Assembly: GCF_900090195.1 (NCBI RefSeq) | Contig: NZ_LT607803.1 | Span: 2,232,001 to 2,296,000 of the forward strand | DNA: 64,000 bases | Source of the DNA: Variovorax sp. HW608 | Lineage (GTDB): Bacteria > Pseudomonadota > Gammaproteobacteria > Burkholderiales > Burkholderiaceae_C | Direction of reading: 5' to 3' | Program-made: the position numbers and the translations under genes | Shown: positions 16,754 through 24,802 of the stretch, piece after piece | How positions within the stretch are numbered: the first letter of the stretch is position 1 | Layout: each line of letters opens with the position of its first letter | The notes under the pieces: model-generated | The model's database searches: none | Seen by the model: only the letters and a program-made list of their open reading frames with translations | What the model was told of the DNA's origin: nothing

Positions 16754-17722
16754 TCAGTCCAGTTGGACGCCCGCCTTCTTGACAAGGCCGGCATACCGGT
16801 TGATTTCGGTTTCGAAGTAGCTGCGCGAATCTGCCACCGACATCGGCCGGATCACGTTCTGTTGTTCCGCCATGGCCTGCTTGGCCTCGGGCGTGTTGAA
16901 TGCAGTGACCACTGCGTCGTGAATCCTGTTGACGTCGGCCGGCTTCATTTTGGCAGGGCCGATGACCGCGAACCAGCCGTTGATGTCCACGTTCGGAAAG
17001 CCTTGCTCCGCATAGGTCGGAACATCAGGCATCGATGCGACGCGCTGGCGCGTGGCGACGGCGAGCGGGCGCAGCGCGCCGCTCTGGACATAGGGCTGCG
17101 CAACCGGCACGGAAATGATTCCGAACTCGACGACGCCGGCAATGATGTCCGTCACCATGGGTGCCATTCCCTTGTAGGGGATGTGCCTGGCCTCCACGCC
17201 CAGTTCGTCCAGCAGTTGCGCCGCAGCCAGGTGGATGATCGTGCCATTGCCGGAAGATGCGAAGTTGTACTTGCCGGGCTTCGCCTTCAGCATCGCCTGC
17301 AGCTCCTTCACGCTCTTGGCCGGAACCTTGGGATTGACCACCAGGACGAATGGCGTGGCGCCGATCACGCAGATCGGCGTGATGTCCTTCAGCGAATCGA
17401 ATGGCATCTTCTTGAAGACGCTCGGGTTCACCGCGTGATTGTTGGAAACCCACCCCAGGGTGTTGCCGTCAGGCGCGGCCCTGACGATCTGCTGAGTGCC
17501 GGGAATGCCACCGGCGCCGGCAATGTTCTCCACCACGAGCGGCTGGCCGAGGGCCTTGGTCATCTGGGGCGCCACGGAGCGAAGCTGCATATCGATGCCC
17601 GAGCCGGCGCTCGCAGGCACGATGAAGCGAACGGGCGGCTTGTCCTCTGCATGGACCGCGCCGGCGGCGAATCCGGCGATGGCGGTGGCGAGCAGGCTGC
17701 GGCGAGTCAGGTTGAATTGCAT
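16754..17722 (-). CDS. Bug/TctC-family periplasmic solute receptor
   Basis: 322 residues. Signal peptide with twin arginine ([17 protein letters not shown]) cut near VHAEDK, then [17 protein letters not shown] and [15 protein letters not shown], the Bug receptor hallmarks. The AGGAGACAAC ribosome site lies directly before the ATG, and the group II intron boundary falls right behind that site (17732/17733). Without the intron the start would be 20 bp from the stop of the CoA-transferase gene now at 19700, so this was an operon gene (seen by joining the exons). The intron may deprive it of its original promoter. Confidence 0.9.
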   Translation of the reverse strand: MQFNLTRRSLLATAIAGFAAGAVHAEDKPPVRFIVPASAGSGIDMQLRSVAPQMTKALGQPLVVENIAGAGGIPGTQQIVRAAPDGNTLGWVSNNHAVNPSVFKKMPFDSLKDITPICVIGATPFVLVVNPKVPAKSVKELQAMLKAKPGKYNFASSGNGTIIHLAAAQLLDELGVEARHIPYKGMAPMVTDIIAGVVEFGIISVPVAQPYVQSGALRPLAVATRQRVASMPDVPTYAEQGFPNVDINGWFAVIGPAKMKPADVNRIHDAVVTAFNTPEAKQAMAEQQNVIRPMSVADSRSYFETEINRYAGLVKKAGVQLD

Positions 17723-18123
17723 GTTGTCTCCTGTGCGCCGGTCAAAACCGGCAAAGTGTTGTGAATGAAAGTTTCATACGTTGAAGGCTTAGCCAGCTAC
17801 GGCGGCCCCGAGTCATGCGTGCACATCCGCGAGGGTGTGGGCGAAGCGTTGATAGGGGGACGAGCGGGCCGGGTATCGAGCCGCGTAATACATGCCCCGT
17901 GGCGACAGCTGCGGGTGGTCCGGGGTGCCGAGGCAGTAGGAGAATGCCGAAGGTCACACCGTCGCTGCCGCATTGGCGAGGCAGAGGCGGACCCCGCGCG
18001 GTCAAAGACCCCGAGCACGCACGCAAGCACTTTGTTCGGGAACCGGGAGATCCCGCGTCCTTCTGCGCAGCGCTGGGAAGCGCTGGCTGCAGAGCGCATC
18101 GTGAAGCCCAAGGGCGTACGACG

Positions 18124-19632
18124 ATGAGCCACAGGCGCGGGAAGTCGGACTGCTGCGTAGTACCGAAGAAGCTGCCGAACAAGGCTGCGGGGGAAGCTCC
18201 TGCGGCGGCGGAGGTGGTGGAGGGAAGGCGGCAGGCCAAGGGAAATGCCATCGCGGCGCGCATGTCCCGCAGATCGGTGCGGGTCTATGACATGGGAACC
18301 GCGCTCGATGGCATACGACAGACGGCAAAGGGCCGTCGTGATGCGAAGTTCACGGGACTGCTGCATCACATCTACGCGGTCGAACGCCTGCGGGCGGCTT
18401 ACCTCGCGCTCAAGCGCGACGCGGCCGCCGGGGTGGACGGCCAGACCTGGCAGACGTACGGACAGGACCTGGAGGGCAATCTCCTGGAGTTGTCCGAGCG
18501 GCTGGCCCGAGGGGGCTACCGGCCCCAGCCTGTGAAGAGGGCGTACATCGACAAGGCCGACGGCAGCAAGCGCCCGCTGGGCGTGCCGGCGCTGGAGGAC
18601 AAGCTCGTCCAGCGTGCCACGGTCGAAGTGTTGAACGCCATCTACGAGCAGGACTTCCTCGGGTTCAGCTACGGCTTCAGGCCCGGGCGCAGCGCGCACA
18701 ACGCGCTGGATGCCGTGGCGGTGGGTGTGGGCGCAAGGAAGGTGAACTGGATACTCGATGCGGACATCGCCAAGTTCTTCGACACGATCGAAAGGGACTG
18801 GCTGGTGAAGTTCATCGAACATCGCGTGGCTGACACGCGCGTGGTGCGGCTGATCAAGAAATGGCTGCACGCGGGCGTGCTGGAGGACGGCAGGCTCACG
18901 CAAGGTGAGTTGGGGACGGTTCAGGGCGGGAGCATCAGTCCGCTGCTGGCCAACATCTACCTGCACTATGCGTTGGACCTGTGGGTGAAGCAGTGGAGGG
19001 GGCGCCATGCCCGGGGTGACGTGATCGTCGTGCGCTACGCCGACGATTGGGTTGCGGGGTTCCAGTTCCGTGATGACGCCGAGCGCTTCCAGCGCGCGGT
19101 GGCCGAGCGGCTGGGCCAGTTCGGGTTGAAGCTGCATCCCGAGAAGACGCGGCTGATCGAGTTCGGGCGCTTCGCCCACGAGAACCGACGCCGCAAGGGA
19201 CAAGGCAAGCCGCAGACCTTCGACTTCCTGGGGTTCACGCATTGCTGCGGGACGACCCGAAAGGGCAAGTTCATGGTCCTGCGACTCACCAGTGCCAAAC
19301 GCCTGCGAGCCAAGCTGCAGGTGATCAAGCTCGAACTCAGAAGGCGCATGCACCAACCCATCCCGGAGCAGGGCCAGTACCTGCGGGCGGTGGTGACTGG
19401 GCATGCGCGCTACTTCGGCGTGCCGTGCAACGGCGCGCGGCTGAGGACATTCCGCCATCAGGTCGTCGGGCTGTGGCATCGCACGCTGTGCCGCCGCAGC
19501 CAGAGCCACGACCTGCCTTGGCGACGCATGTATCGCTTGATGGCGCGCTGGCTGCCTGTCCCGAACATCTGCCACCCCTACCCGAACCAGCGTCTGATCG
19601 TCATGACCCAAGGCAGGAGCCGTATGCGGTAG
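18124..19632 (+). CDS. ltrA: Group II intron reverse transcriptase/maturase
   Basis: 502 residues from ATG 18124; the frame is open upstream into intron domain structure and ATG 18262 is also possible. Reverse transcriptase blocks are in order: GVDGQTWQTY, RPLGVPALEDKLVQRA, GFSYGFRPGRSAH, the first catalytic Asp in ILDADIAKFFD, GTVQGGSISPLLANIYLH, and the RYADDWV active site. After KPQTFDFLGF the maturase (X) domain follows. The protein ends without an HNH endonuclease, so it belongs to the endonuclease-lacking group that usually inserts at replication forks or hairpins (family knowledge). It would splice its own intron RNA and drive retrohoming. Confidence 0.95.
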   Translation: MSHRRGKSDCCVVPKKLPNKAAGEAPAAAEVVEGRRQAKGNAIAARMSRRSVRVYDMGTALDGIRQTAKGRRDAKFTGLLHHIYAVERLRAAYLALKRDAAAGVDGQTWQTYGQDLEGNLLELSERLARGGYRPQPVKRAYIDKADGSKRPLGVPALEDKLVQRATVEVLNAIYEQDFLGFSYGFRPGRSAHNALDAVAVGVGARKVNWILDADIAKFFDTIERDWLVKFIEHRVADTRVVRLIKKWLHAGVLEDGRLTQGELGTVQGGSISPLLANIYLHYALDLWVKQWRGRHARGDVIVVRYADDWVAGFQFRDDAERFQRAVAERLGQFGLKLHPEKTRLIEFGRFAHENRRRKGQGKPQTFDFLGFTHCCGTTRKGKFMVLRLTSAKRLRAKLQVIKLELRRRMHQPIPEQGQYLRAVVTGHARYFGVPCNGARLRTFRHQVVGLWHRTLCRRSQSHDLPWRRMYRLMARWLPVPNICHPYPNQRLIVMTQGRSRMR

Positions 19633-19650
19633 CTCCGCACGTACGGATCT
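19617..19650 (+). ncRNA. Group II intron domain V
   Basis: A 34-base hairpin starting GAGCCGTATGCGG and ending CGTACGGATCT. It contains the AGC catalytic triad near its 5' end and a two-base bulge on the 3' side, matching domain V. It overlaps the last codons of the maturase gene. Domain VI follows directly (19651-19689). Confidence 0.8.
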
Positions 19651-19699
19651 GTGGAGGGGGTGTTGGGTGACTGACATTCCTACTCTGACTCTTGAATGA

Positions 19700-20857
19700 T
19701 TACGCAGTGCGGCTGGCTTCAAGCCTCGAAAGAACCTCGTCCGTGTGTTCACCCACGCGCGGCAATGCGCGACGCACGCCGGGGCGCCGGCCGCCCATCA
19801 GGAGCGGAAGCAAGACCGCCTTGGTGATGCTGCCGTCCTCGGTCTGCATGTCCACGAGTCCGCCGGATTGGATCAGGTGCGGGTCGCTCACGAGCTGGTC
19901 GGGGCTCACGATGGGGGCGTAGGGGATGCCCGCCGATTCCAGCTTCGGCGTCAGTTCGGCGAGCTTGTGGGTCTTGAGCGTCTGGCCGAGTCGCTCCAGC
20001 AGCTGCGGGCGTTGCGCGACGCGCTGCGCGTTGGTCGCGAGGTAGGGATCGGCCGCGAGGTCGGGGCGATCGAGCACGTTGCAAAGAATCGCGAACTGCT
20101 TGTCGCTCGTTGCGCCGATGAAGAGCTGCTCGTTGTCCGCGAGCGTGAAGATGTCGTAGACGCTCCAGGCCGAAACACGCGACGGCATGGGCGGGGGCGG
20201 CTCGCCGCTCATCAGGAATTGCTGCATGTGCTGCGCCGCCAGCAGGGTGCAGTTCTCGAACAGCGCGCTCTGGATTTCCTGTCCGCGGCCGGTGCGATGG
20301 CGCTCCTGCAGCGCCGCAAGGGCTCCGATGGCGCCGAACATGCCGCCCATGATGTCGTTGACGGAAGAGCCGGCGCGCAGCGGCTGGCCCTTCGGTCCGG
20401 TCATGTAGGTGAGGCCGGCCATGTTCTGGACCACCTCGTCGAGTGCGAGGCGCCTCTCGTAGGGTCCGGGCAGGAAGCCCTTGTGGGACACGTAGATGAT
20501 GTACGGGAACTTCTTCGAGAGCTGCGCGTAGTCGAGCCCGAACTTCGCCATGAGGCCGGGGCGGAAGTTCTCCAGCACGATGTCGCACTGGCCGATGAGC
20601 TCCTCGGCCGTGTCGCGGCCGCTTGGCGTGTTGATGTCGATCAGGACGCTCTTCTTGTTGCGGTTGAAGGTCCGGAAGAACCCCATGCCAAGACCGGGAA
20701 GGTTGCGGGTCTTGTCGCCACCGGGTGGCTCGACCTTGATGACCTCGGCGCCCAGGTCGGCCAGGATCATCCCGCAGGTGGGACCCATGACCATGTGGGT
20801 GAACTCGACGACGCGAACGCCTTCCAGCGGCAGGCCGCTTCCTTCTTGCTTTTCCAT
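19700..20857 (-). CDS. CaiB/BaiF (family III) CoA transferase
   Basis: 385 residues. GVRVVEFTHMVMGPTCGMILADLGAEVIKVEPP is the N-terminal family signature; LALDEVVQNMAGLTYMTG holds the region of the catalytic Asp; GPEGQ-type loops follow. It is the third gene of the leftward operon after the HMG-CoA-lyase-like and aconitase-like genes, 15 bp from the aconitase stop. The intron is inserted 10 bp past its stop. In this context it should form the CoA ester that the lyase cleaves (inference). TAA stop at 19700-19702. Confidence 0.9.
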   Translation of the reverse strand: MEKQEGSGLPLEGVRVVEFTHMVMGPTCGMILADLGAEVIKVEPPGGDKTRNLPGLGMGFFRTFNRNKKSVLIDINTPSGRDTAEELIGQCDIVLENFRPGLMAKFGLDYAQLSKKFPYIIYVSHKGFLPGPYERRLALDEVVQNMAGLTYMTGPKGQPLRAGSSVNDIMGGMFGAIGALAALQERHRTGRGQEIQSALFENCTLLAAQHMQQFLMSGEPPPPMPSRVSAWSVYDIFTLADNEQLFIGATSDKQFAILCNVLDRPDLAADPYLATNAQRVAQRPQLLERLGQTLKTHKLAELTPKLESAGIPYAPIVSPDQLVSDPHLIQSGGLVDMQTEDGSITKAVLLPLLMGGRRPGVRRALPRVGEHTDEVLSRLEASRTA

Positions 20858-20872
20858 GATGTTCCTTGAGAG

Positions 20873-22819
20873 TCAGGCGACAGCCCGCGCACGCAGCTGT
20901 TCGAAGCTGAGGATGTGACCGGCGATGGCGCTCGCTGCGACCGTCGAAGGGCTGGCCAGCCAGACCTGGCCGGGTCCCGAGCGACCGGGGAAGTTTCGAT
21001 TGATGGCGCTCACGGTGACCTGGTCCGGGCGCTCGGAGACGCCCGGGCCGGCGTTGACGCACGCCCCGCAACCCGGCTCGATGAGTTCAGCCCCGACGCG
21101 CTCGAACGTATCGAGCATGCCTTGCCTGGCGCAGTATTCGCGCACGTCCTGGCTGCCGAACTGCAGGATGAGCCGTGTGCCTTCGGCCACCCGCAATCCG
21201 TGGTCTTGAGCCCAGTGCAGGACTTCATGGACCCGCTGCAGGTCCTCGCGCTTGCCACCCGTGCAGGAACCACCGTAGGCAATGTCCACGCGCACCGGCG
21301 CGGGAAGTTCCGATACGGCCATGCCTCGCCCTGGGTCGCCGGGCTGGGCCAGCATGGGCTCGATGCTGCTGCAATCGACCTCGAGAACGTGCTCGATCTC
21401 GGCATCGGGGTCGCTTGTCATCCAGGGTTCCAGCTGCACCTCGATGCCACGCCGTTCCCGAAGGAATCGCACCGTCTCGGCGTCGGGAATGACGAGTCCC
21501 GTCATGCCCCCGATCTCGGCGACCATGTTCGTGAGGGTGGACCGCTCGTCGGTGCCGAGCGTGGCGACGACCTCGCCCGTGTACTCGAACACCTGGCCGA
21601 TGGCCCGGCCCTCGCGAACATACGGCAGTCGCAGCAGGTGCAGCACGATGTCCTTGGCTTCGACGCCCGGCCGGAGCCTTCCATGGAGTTTCACCCGGCA
21701 GGTCGCAGGAACCTGGGTGCGGATCTCGCCGGTCAGCCATGCGCATGCCATGTCCGTGGAGCCCACGCCGAAGGCAAACGCGCCCAGGGCACCGCAGTGC
21801 GTCGTGTGCGAGTCGGTGCCGATCGCGAGTTGTCCCGGCAGGACATAGCGCTCGCTCATGATCGAGTGGCTGATGCCTTCGGACCCTTCGCGGTCCTTGA
21901 GGAAACCATGCAGCGTCGCCCCATGCTGCCGGCTGAAGCGTTGCTGCACCTTGGCGAGGGCCTGCGCGAGATCGAGCATGCCGATCTTCTTGCGCTCCTC
22001 GGGCATCGCGCGTTCGACGAAGGTGAGGTGGTCCGAGAAGAAGATGATCGTCGACGGGTCATGCAGCCGTACATCGGTGCCCATCTCGCGCTCCAGCGCG
22101 GCGATGCCGAGCGGCGAGCTGTACTCGTGCGCATAGCGCCAGTCGGCCTTGGCGAAGACCGAATCCCCGGGCCGGACAGTCGCTCCCCCGCTCGCTCGCG
22201 CGATGATCTTCTCGGCGTAGGTCATCGGACGCGGGGCCGTCGGCCGAGGCGGCAAGGTCCAGCCGTCGCGGCGGGCGCGCATGAGGTTGAAGAGACCTCG
22301 CCGGCGGATGAGCTCGGTGGTGAGTTCGTCTTCGCCGCGGGTGAATTCCTCGACCGGAATGGCCTCGCCCCGGCGGATTCGATCGATGAGACCGAAATCG
22401 GTCGAGGTGAAGATGCCCAGGTTGCGGCAGTTCTGCCGATAGATGCGCTCGAAGTTCTCGGCGATCACCAGACGGATGCCTGCACACCACTCGGCGAAGG
22501 GACTGGCCTCCCGTGACGAGCCCTTGCCATAGCGGCGCCCGGCGACGGTCACGCCAAAGCCGCCGTTGCGGACGCTGTTGGGAACGATCGGCGTGCGGTC
22601 GCCGGCCTTGAGGCCAAGGTAGGGATAGTCGCCGAGCTTTTCGTCGTAGTGGTAGGTGATCCAGGTCGGCGAGATCTCGTCGGTGGAGATGTCGGTGCGC
22701 AGCGGCTGCGCCTCTTGCAGGGTCAGGTCCTGCCCGGCCAGCTGGCGCTCGATGACGGCGGGGTCCTCGCAGAGGAACAGGATACGGCCGTCGAAACGGA
22801 TGGTCTCGGTGTGGGTCAT
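20873..22819 (-). CDS. Aconitase-family hydro-lyase with permuted domains
   Basis: 648 residues from ATG 22819. The small swivel domain (LeuD-like) comes first: RTDISTDEISP, GGFGVTVAGRRYGKGSSREASPFAEWCAG at ~70-110. The large Fe-S domain follows from ~210: GTDSHTTHCGALG, then AYGGSCTGGKREDL with the first cluster Cys, then EPGCGACVNAGPG with the other two. Aconitase A and most fused forms have the reverse order. It isomerises or hydrates a hydroxy-di- or tricarboxylate via a [4Fe-4S] cluster. Its start overlaps no gene but lies 8 bp after the lyase stop. Substrate may be a citrate- or isopropylmalate-like acid; homology alone does not settle it. Confidence 0.88.
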   Translation of the reverse strand: MTHTETIRFDGRILFLCEDPAVIERQLAGQDLTLQEAQPLRTDISTDEISPTWITYHYDEKLGDYPYLGLKAGDRTPIVPNSVRNGGFGVTVAGRRYGKGSSREASPFAEWCAGIRLVIAENFERIYRQNCRNLGIFTSTDFGLIDRIRRGEAIPVEEFTRGEDELTTELIRRRGLFNLMRARRDGWTLPPRPTAPRPMTYAEKIIARASGGATVRPGDSVFAKADWRYAHEYSSPLGIAALEREMGTDVRLHDPSTIIFFSDHLTFVERAMPEERKKIGMLDLAQALAKVQQRFSRQHGATLHGFLKDREGSEGISHSIMSERYVLPGQLAIGTDSHTTHCGALGAFAFGVGSTDMACAWLTGEIRTQVPATCRVKLHGRLRPGVEAKDIVLHLLRLPYVREGRAIGQVFEYTGEVVATLGTDERSTLTNMVAEIGGMTGLVIPDAETVRFLRERRGIEVQLEPWMTSDPDAEIEHVLEVDCSSIEPMLAQPGDPGRGMAVSELPAPVRVDIAYGGSCTGGKREDLQRVHEVLHWAQDHGLRVAEGTRLILQFGSQDVREYCARQGMLDTFERVGAELIEPGCGACVNAGPGVSERPDQVTVSAINRNFPGRSGPGQVWLASPSTVAASAIAGHILSFEQLRARAVA

Positions 22820-22827
22820 GGTCGCCC

Positions 22828-23769
22828 TCACGCCGCGACTGCGGAGGTCGCCCGGCCAAAGCCCTTCGGCAGGCCGGCGCGCCACAGGGCCCCGTGTGTC
22901 TGCTCGCCGGCAATCCAGCCGGCAATCCGTTCGCGCAGGCGCAGGAGCGCTTCGATGTCGATGCCGGTGTCGATGCCCATGGCCTCCAGCATGAAGACCA
23001 GGTCTTCGGTGCTGGCGTTGCCGCTCGCACCCGGTGCATGAGGGCATCCGCCGATGCCTGCCAGGGAGGCATCGAATCGGGCCACGCCGAGCTGCATGGC
23101 GGCATGGATGTTCGCCAGGGCCAGGCCTCGGGTGTCATGGAAGTGGCCGCACCAGAAGCGGTCGCCCGCAATCCGCAAGGCCTGCTCGAAGAGGCGGCTG
23201 ACGGACGCCGGATCGGCATAACCCACGGTGTCGGCGATGCTCACGCGGTCGGCGCCGGCGTCCAGCAGGCCCTGCATCACGCGAAGCACCTCGGAGGGCT
23301 TCACTTCTCCCTGCAGCGTGCAACCGAATGCGGTACCGACGCCGCCTTCGATCAGGGTCCTGGAACCCGCGGCGTCCCGTGCTGCACGGATGCGACCCAG
23401 TTCGGCAACGACCTCATCGGTGGACTTGCGCAGGTTGGCCCGGCTGTGCGCCTCGCTGGCAGAGACCGGCAGCACCATCAGGTCCGCACCGCCCTCGATC
23501 GCGCGCTCCGCGCCCTTGAGGTTCGGCACCAGGACCGATGCGAAGAGGCCCGGCAGGGTCTTGGCATAGGCGAGGACCTCGGCCGTGTCGGCCATCTGCG
23601 GGAGCAGTCTGGGTGGGACGAACGAGCCGACCTCGATCTCGCGCTGCCCGGCGGCGTGCGCCTCACCAATCCACTGGCGCTTGTGGTCTGTACTGACGAT
23701 CGTGGCGATGGCCTGCAGCCCATCGCGCATGCCGACTTCGCGTACCGTGACCTTGTCCGGATAGGACAT
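22828..23769 (-). CDS. Hydroxymethylglutaryl-CoA lyase family protein
   Basis: 313 residues, TIM-barrel HMGL-like family. Seen: the N-terminal VTVREVGMRDGLQ metal/catalytic segment, CGHFHDTRGLALAN metal-binding strand, and GIGGCPHAPGASGNASTEDLV, which is the HMG-CoA lyase signature with its catalytic Cys. It cleaves a 3-hydroxy-3-methylglutaryl-CoA-type ester into an acyl-CoA and a keto acid. It is the first gene of the leftward operon with the aconitase-like and CoA-transferase genes, and is divergent from a LysR gene. The trio suggests breakdown of a branched hydroxy-dicarboxylate rather than leucine only (inference). Confidence 0.88.
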   Translation of the reverse strand: MSYPDKVTVREVGMRDGLQAIATIVSTDHKRQWIGEAHAAGQREIEVGSFVPPRLLPQMADTAEVLAYAKTLPGLFASVLVPNLKGAERAIEGGADLMVLPVSASEAHSRANLRKSTDEVVAELGRIRAARDAAGSRTLIEGGVGTAFGCTLQGEVKPSEVLRVMQGLLDAGADRVSIADTVGYADPASVSRLFEQALRIAGDRFWCGHFHDTRGLALANIHAAMQLGVARFDASLAGIGGCPHAPGASGNASTEDLVFMLEAMGIDTGIDIEALLRLRERIAGWIAGEQTHGALWRAGLPKGFGRATSAVAA

Positions 23770-23843
23770 GGTTGTCTCCTCTGTTTGACGTGGGGATGGA
23801 CAGGAGCTTAGGATTTTCCTGATCGAATGAAAAACGGTATTTT

Positions 23844-23860
23844 GGAACGATCAACGTTCC
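23844..23860. promoter_or_regulatory. Inverted repeat, candidate LysR-type operator
   Basis: GGAACG and CGTTCC arms, exact complements, 5 bases apart (ATCAA). They lie 24 bp before the LysR start at 23884 and 75 bp from the divergent lyase operon start at 23769. This supports starting the LysR gene at 23884, because the earlier in-frame ATG at 23827 would put the repeat inside the gene. Confidence 0.5.
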
Positions 23861-23883
23861 GTTTCGGAAAGGCACAAAAGGAG

Positions 23884-24786
23884 ATGAAGGAGCTCGACCT
23901 GGTATCCCTGCGGTATTTCGTGGCGGTGGGTGACACGGGGAACATCACGCGGGCTGCCGCGCAGGAGCACATCGTTGCTTCGGCCATCAGCAAGCGCGTC
24001 GCGCAGCTCGAGCTGGACCTTGGCGTGCCGCTGTTCGAGCGGCAGCGCCGGGGCGTGCGCCTCACGCCGGCCGGCGAGACGCTGATGGATCACGCCAGGT
24101 CCATGCTCGCGACCTCGAGAAGCATCATGAACGACATGGCCGCCTTTGCCGCCGGCGTGCGCGGCAAGGTCCATCTGTTGGCGTCGGTCTCGGTGATCTC
24201 CGAAGCGCTTCCCGACGATGTCGCCGCATTCATGCAGATGCCCGAGCACCGCGAGATCAAGGTGGACATCGAAGAAGAGGTGAGTCGCGATATCGTGAGA
24301 CGCATCAGCGAGGGCAGCGCCCGGGTAGGCGTTCTCTGGGACGGTACGGACCTGGGCGATCTGCAGACCAGTCCCTACCGCACGGATCATCTCGCCGCGG
24401 TCGTCCACCCCGAGCACCCGCTCGCGAAGAAGCGCCGCTGCGAGTTCGTCGAGACGCTGGCCTGGGAGCATGTCGGGCTCGACCCCGCGAGTGCCGCGAA
24501 CCAGATGCAGGCGCGCGCGGCGGCCATGGCGGGCAAGCGGGTGCAGTACCGCGCGATCGTCTCCAACTTCGAGTCGGCACTGCGGGTCGTGCGCGCGAAT
24601 CTCGGGATTTCGATCATCCCGCGCGAGATTGCCGAGACCTACGTGAGCACGTTCGGAATCCGGGTGATCCCGTTGGCCGATGCGTGGGCGAAGCGCCGCT
24701 TCGTGATCTGCAGGCGCCCGAAGGAGAAGCTTCCGAAGGCGGCGGAGTTGCTGGTCGAATACCTGGAGCGTGCCGCCCGGCACTGA
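23884..24786 (+). CDS. LysR-family transcriptional regulator
   Basis: 300 residues from ATG 23884 (MKELDLVSLRYF). An in-frame ATG at 23827 would add 19 residues unlike LysR proteins and would cover an inverted repeat. AAAGGAG directly abuts the ATG, a poor spacing, so the start is not certain. The helix-turn-helix is TRAAAQEHIVASAISKRVAQLE, with LFERQRRGVRLTPAG after it; the effector domain is complete. It is divergent from the lyase/aconitase/CoA-transferase operon and probably controls it. Confidence 0.88.
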   Translation: MKELDLVSLRYFVAVGDTGNITRAAAQEHIVASAISKRVAQLELDLGVPLFERQRRGVRLTPAGETLMDHARSMLATSRSIMNDMAAFAAGVRGKVHLLASVSVISEALPDDVAAFMQMPEHREIKVDIEEEVSRDIVRRISEGSARVGVLWDGTDLGDLQTSPYRTDHLAAVVHPEHPLAKKRRCEFVETLAWEHVGLDPASAANQMQARAAAMAGKRVQYRAIVSNFESALRVVRANLGISIIPREIAETYVSTFGIRVIPLADAWAKRRFVICRRPKEKLPKAAELLVEYLERAARH

Positions 24787-24802
24787 TTCCAGGGCCCCGC
24801 AC

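Larger units (their letters stand above)
17733..19689 (+). mobile_element. Group II intron with intron-encoded reverse transcriptase
   Basis: About 1957 bp. The 5' end GTGCG at 17733 fits the GUGYG rule and is followed by a stem CCGGT-CAAA-ACCGG. The 3' end has domain V at 19617-19650 with the AGC-containing helix, then a domain VI stem whose bulged A at 19682 lies 8 bases before a terminal GAC at 19689 (AY rule). Removing it joins TAA-20 bp-ATG with an intact AAGGAG, i.e. a normal operon gap, which supports these ends. An end at 19683 is the main alternative. The intron lies antisense to the operon it interrupts, so the operon message cannot splice it out. Confidence 0.85.

Noticed and set aside
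17834..17838. GTGTG as intron 5' end
   Set aside because: Fits the GUGYG rule but lies inside intron domain I; GTGCG at 17733 gives a restored operon gap and a ribosome site.
23827..23883. Earlier ATG for the LysR gene at 23884
   Set aside because: Adds 19 residues unlike LysR proteins and would place the inverted repeat inside the gene.
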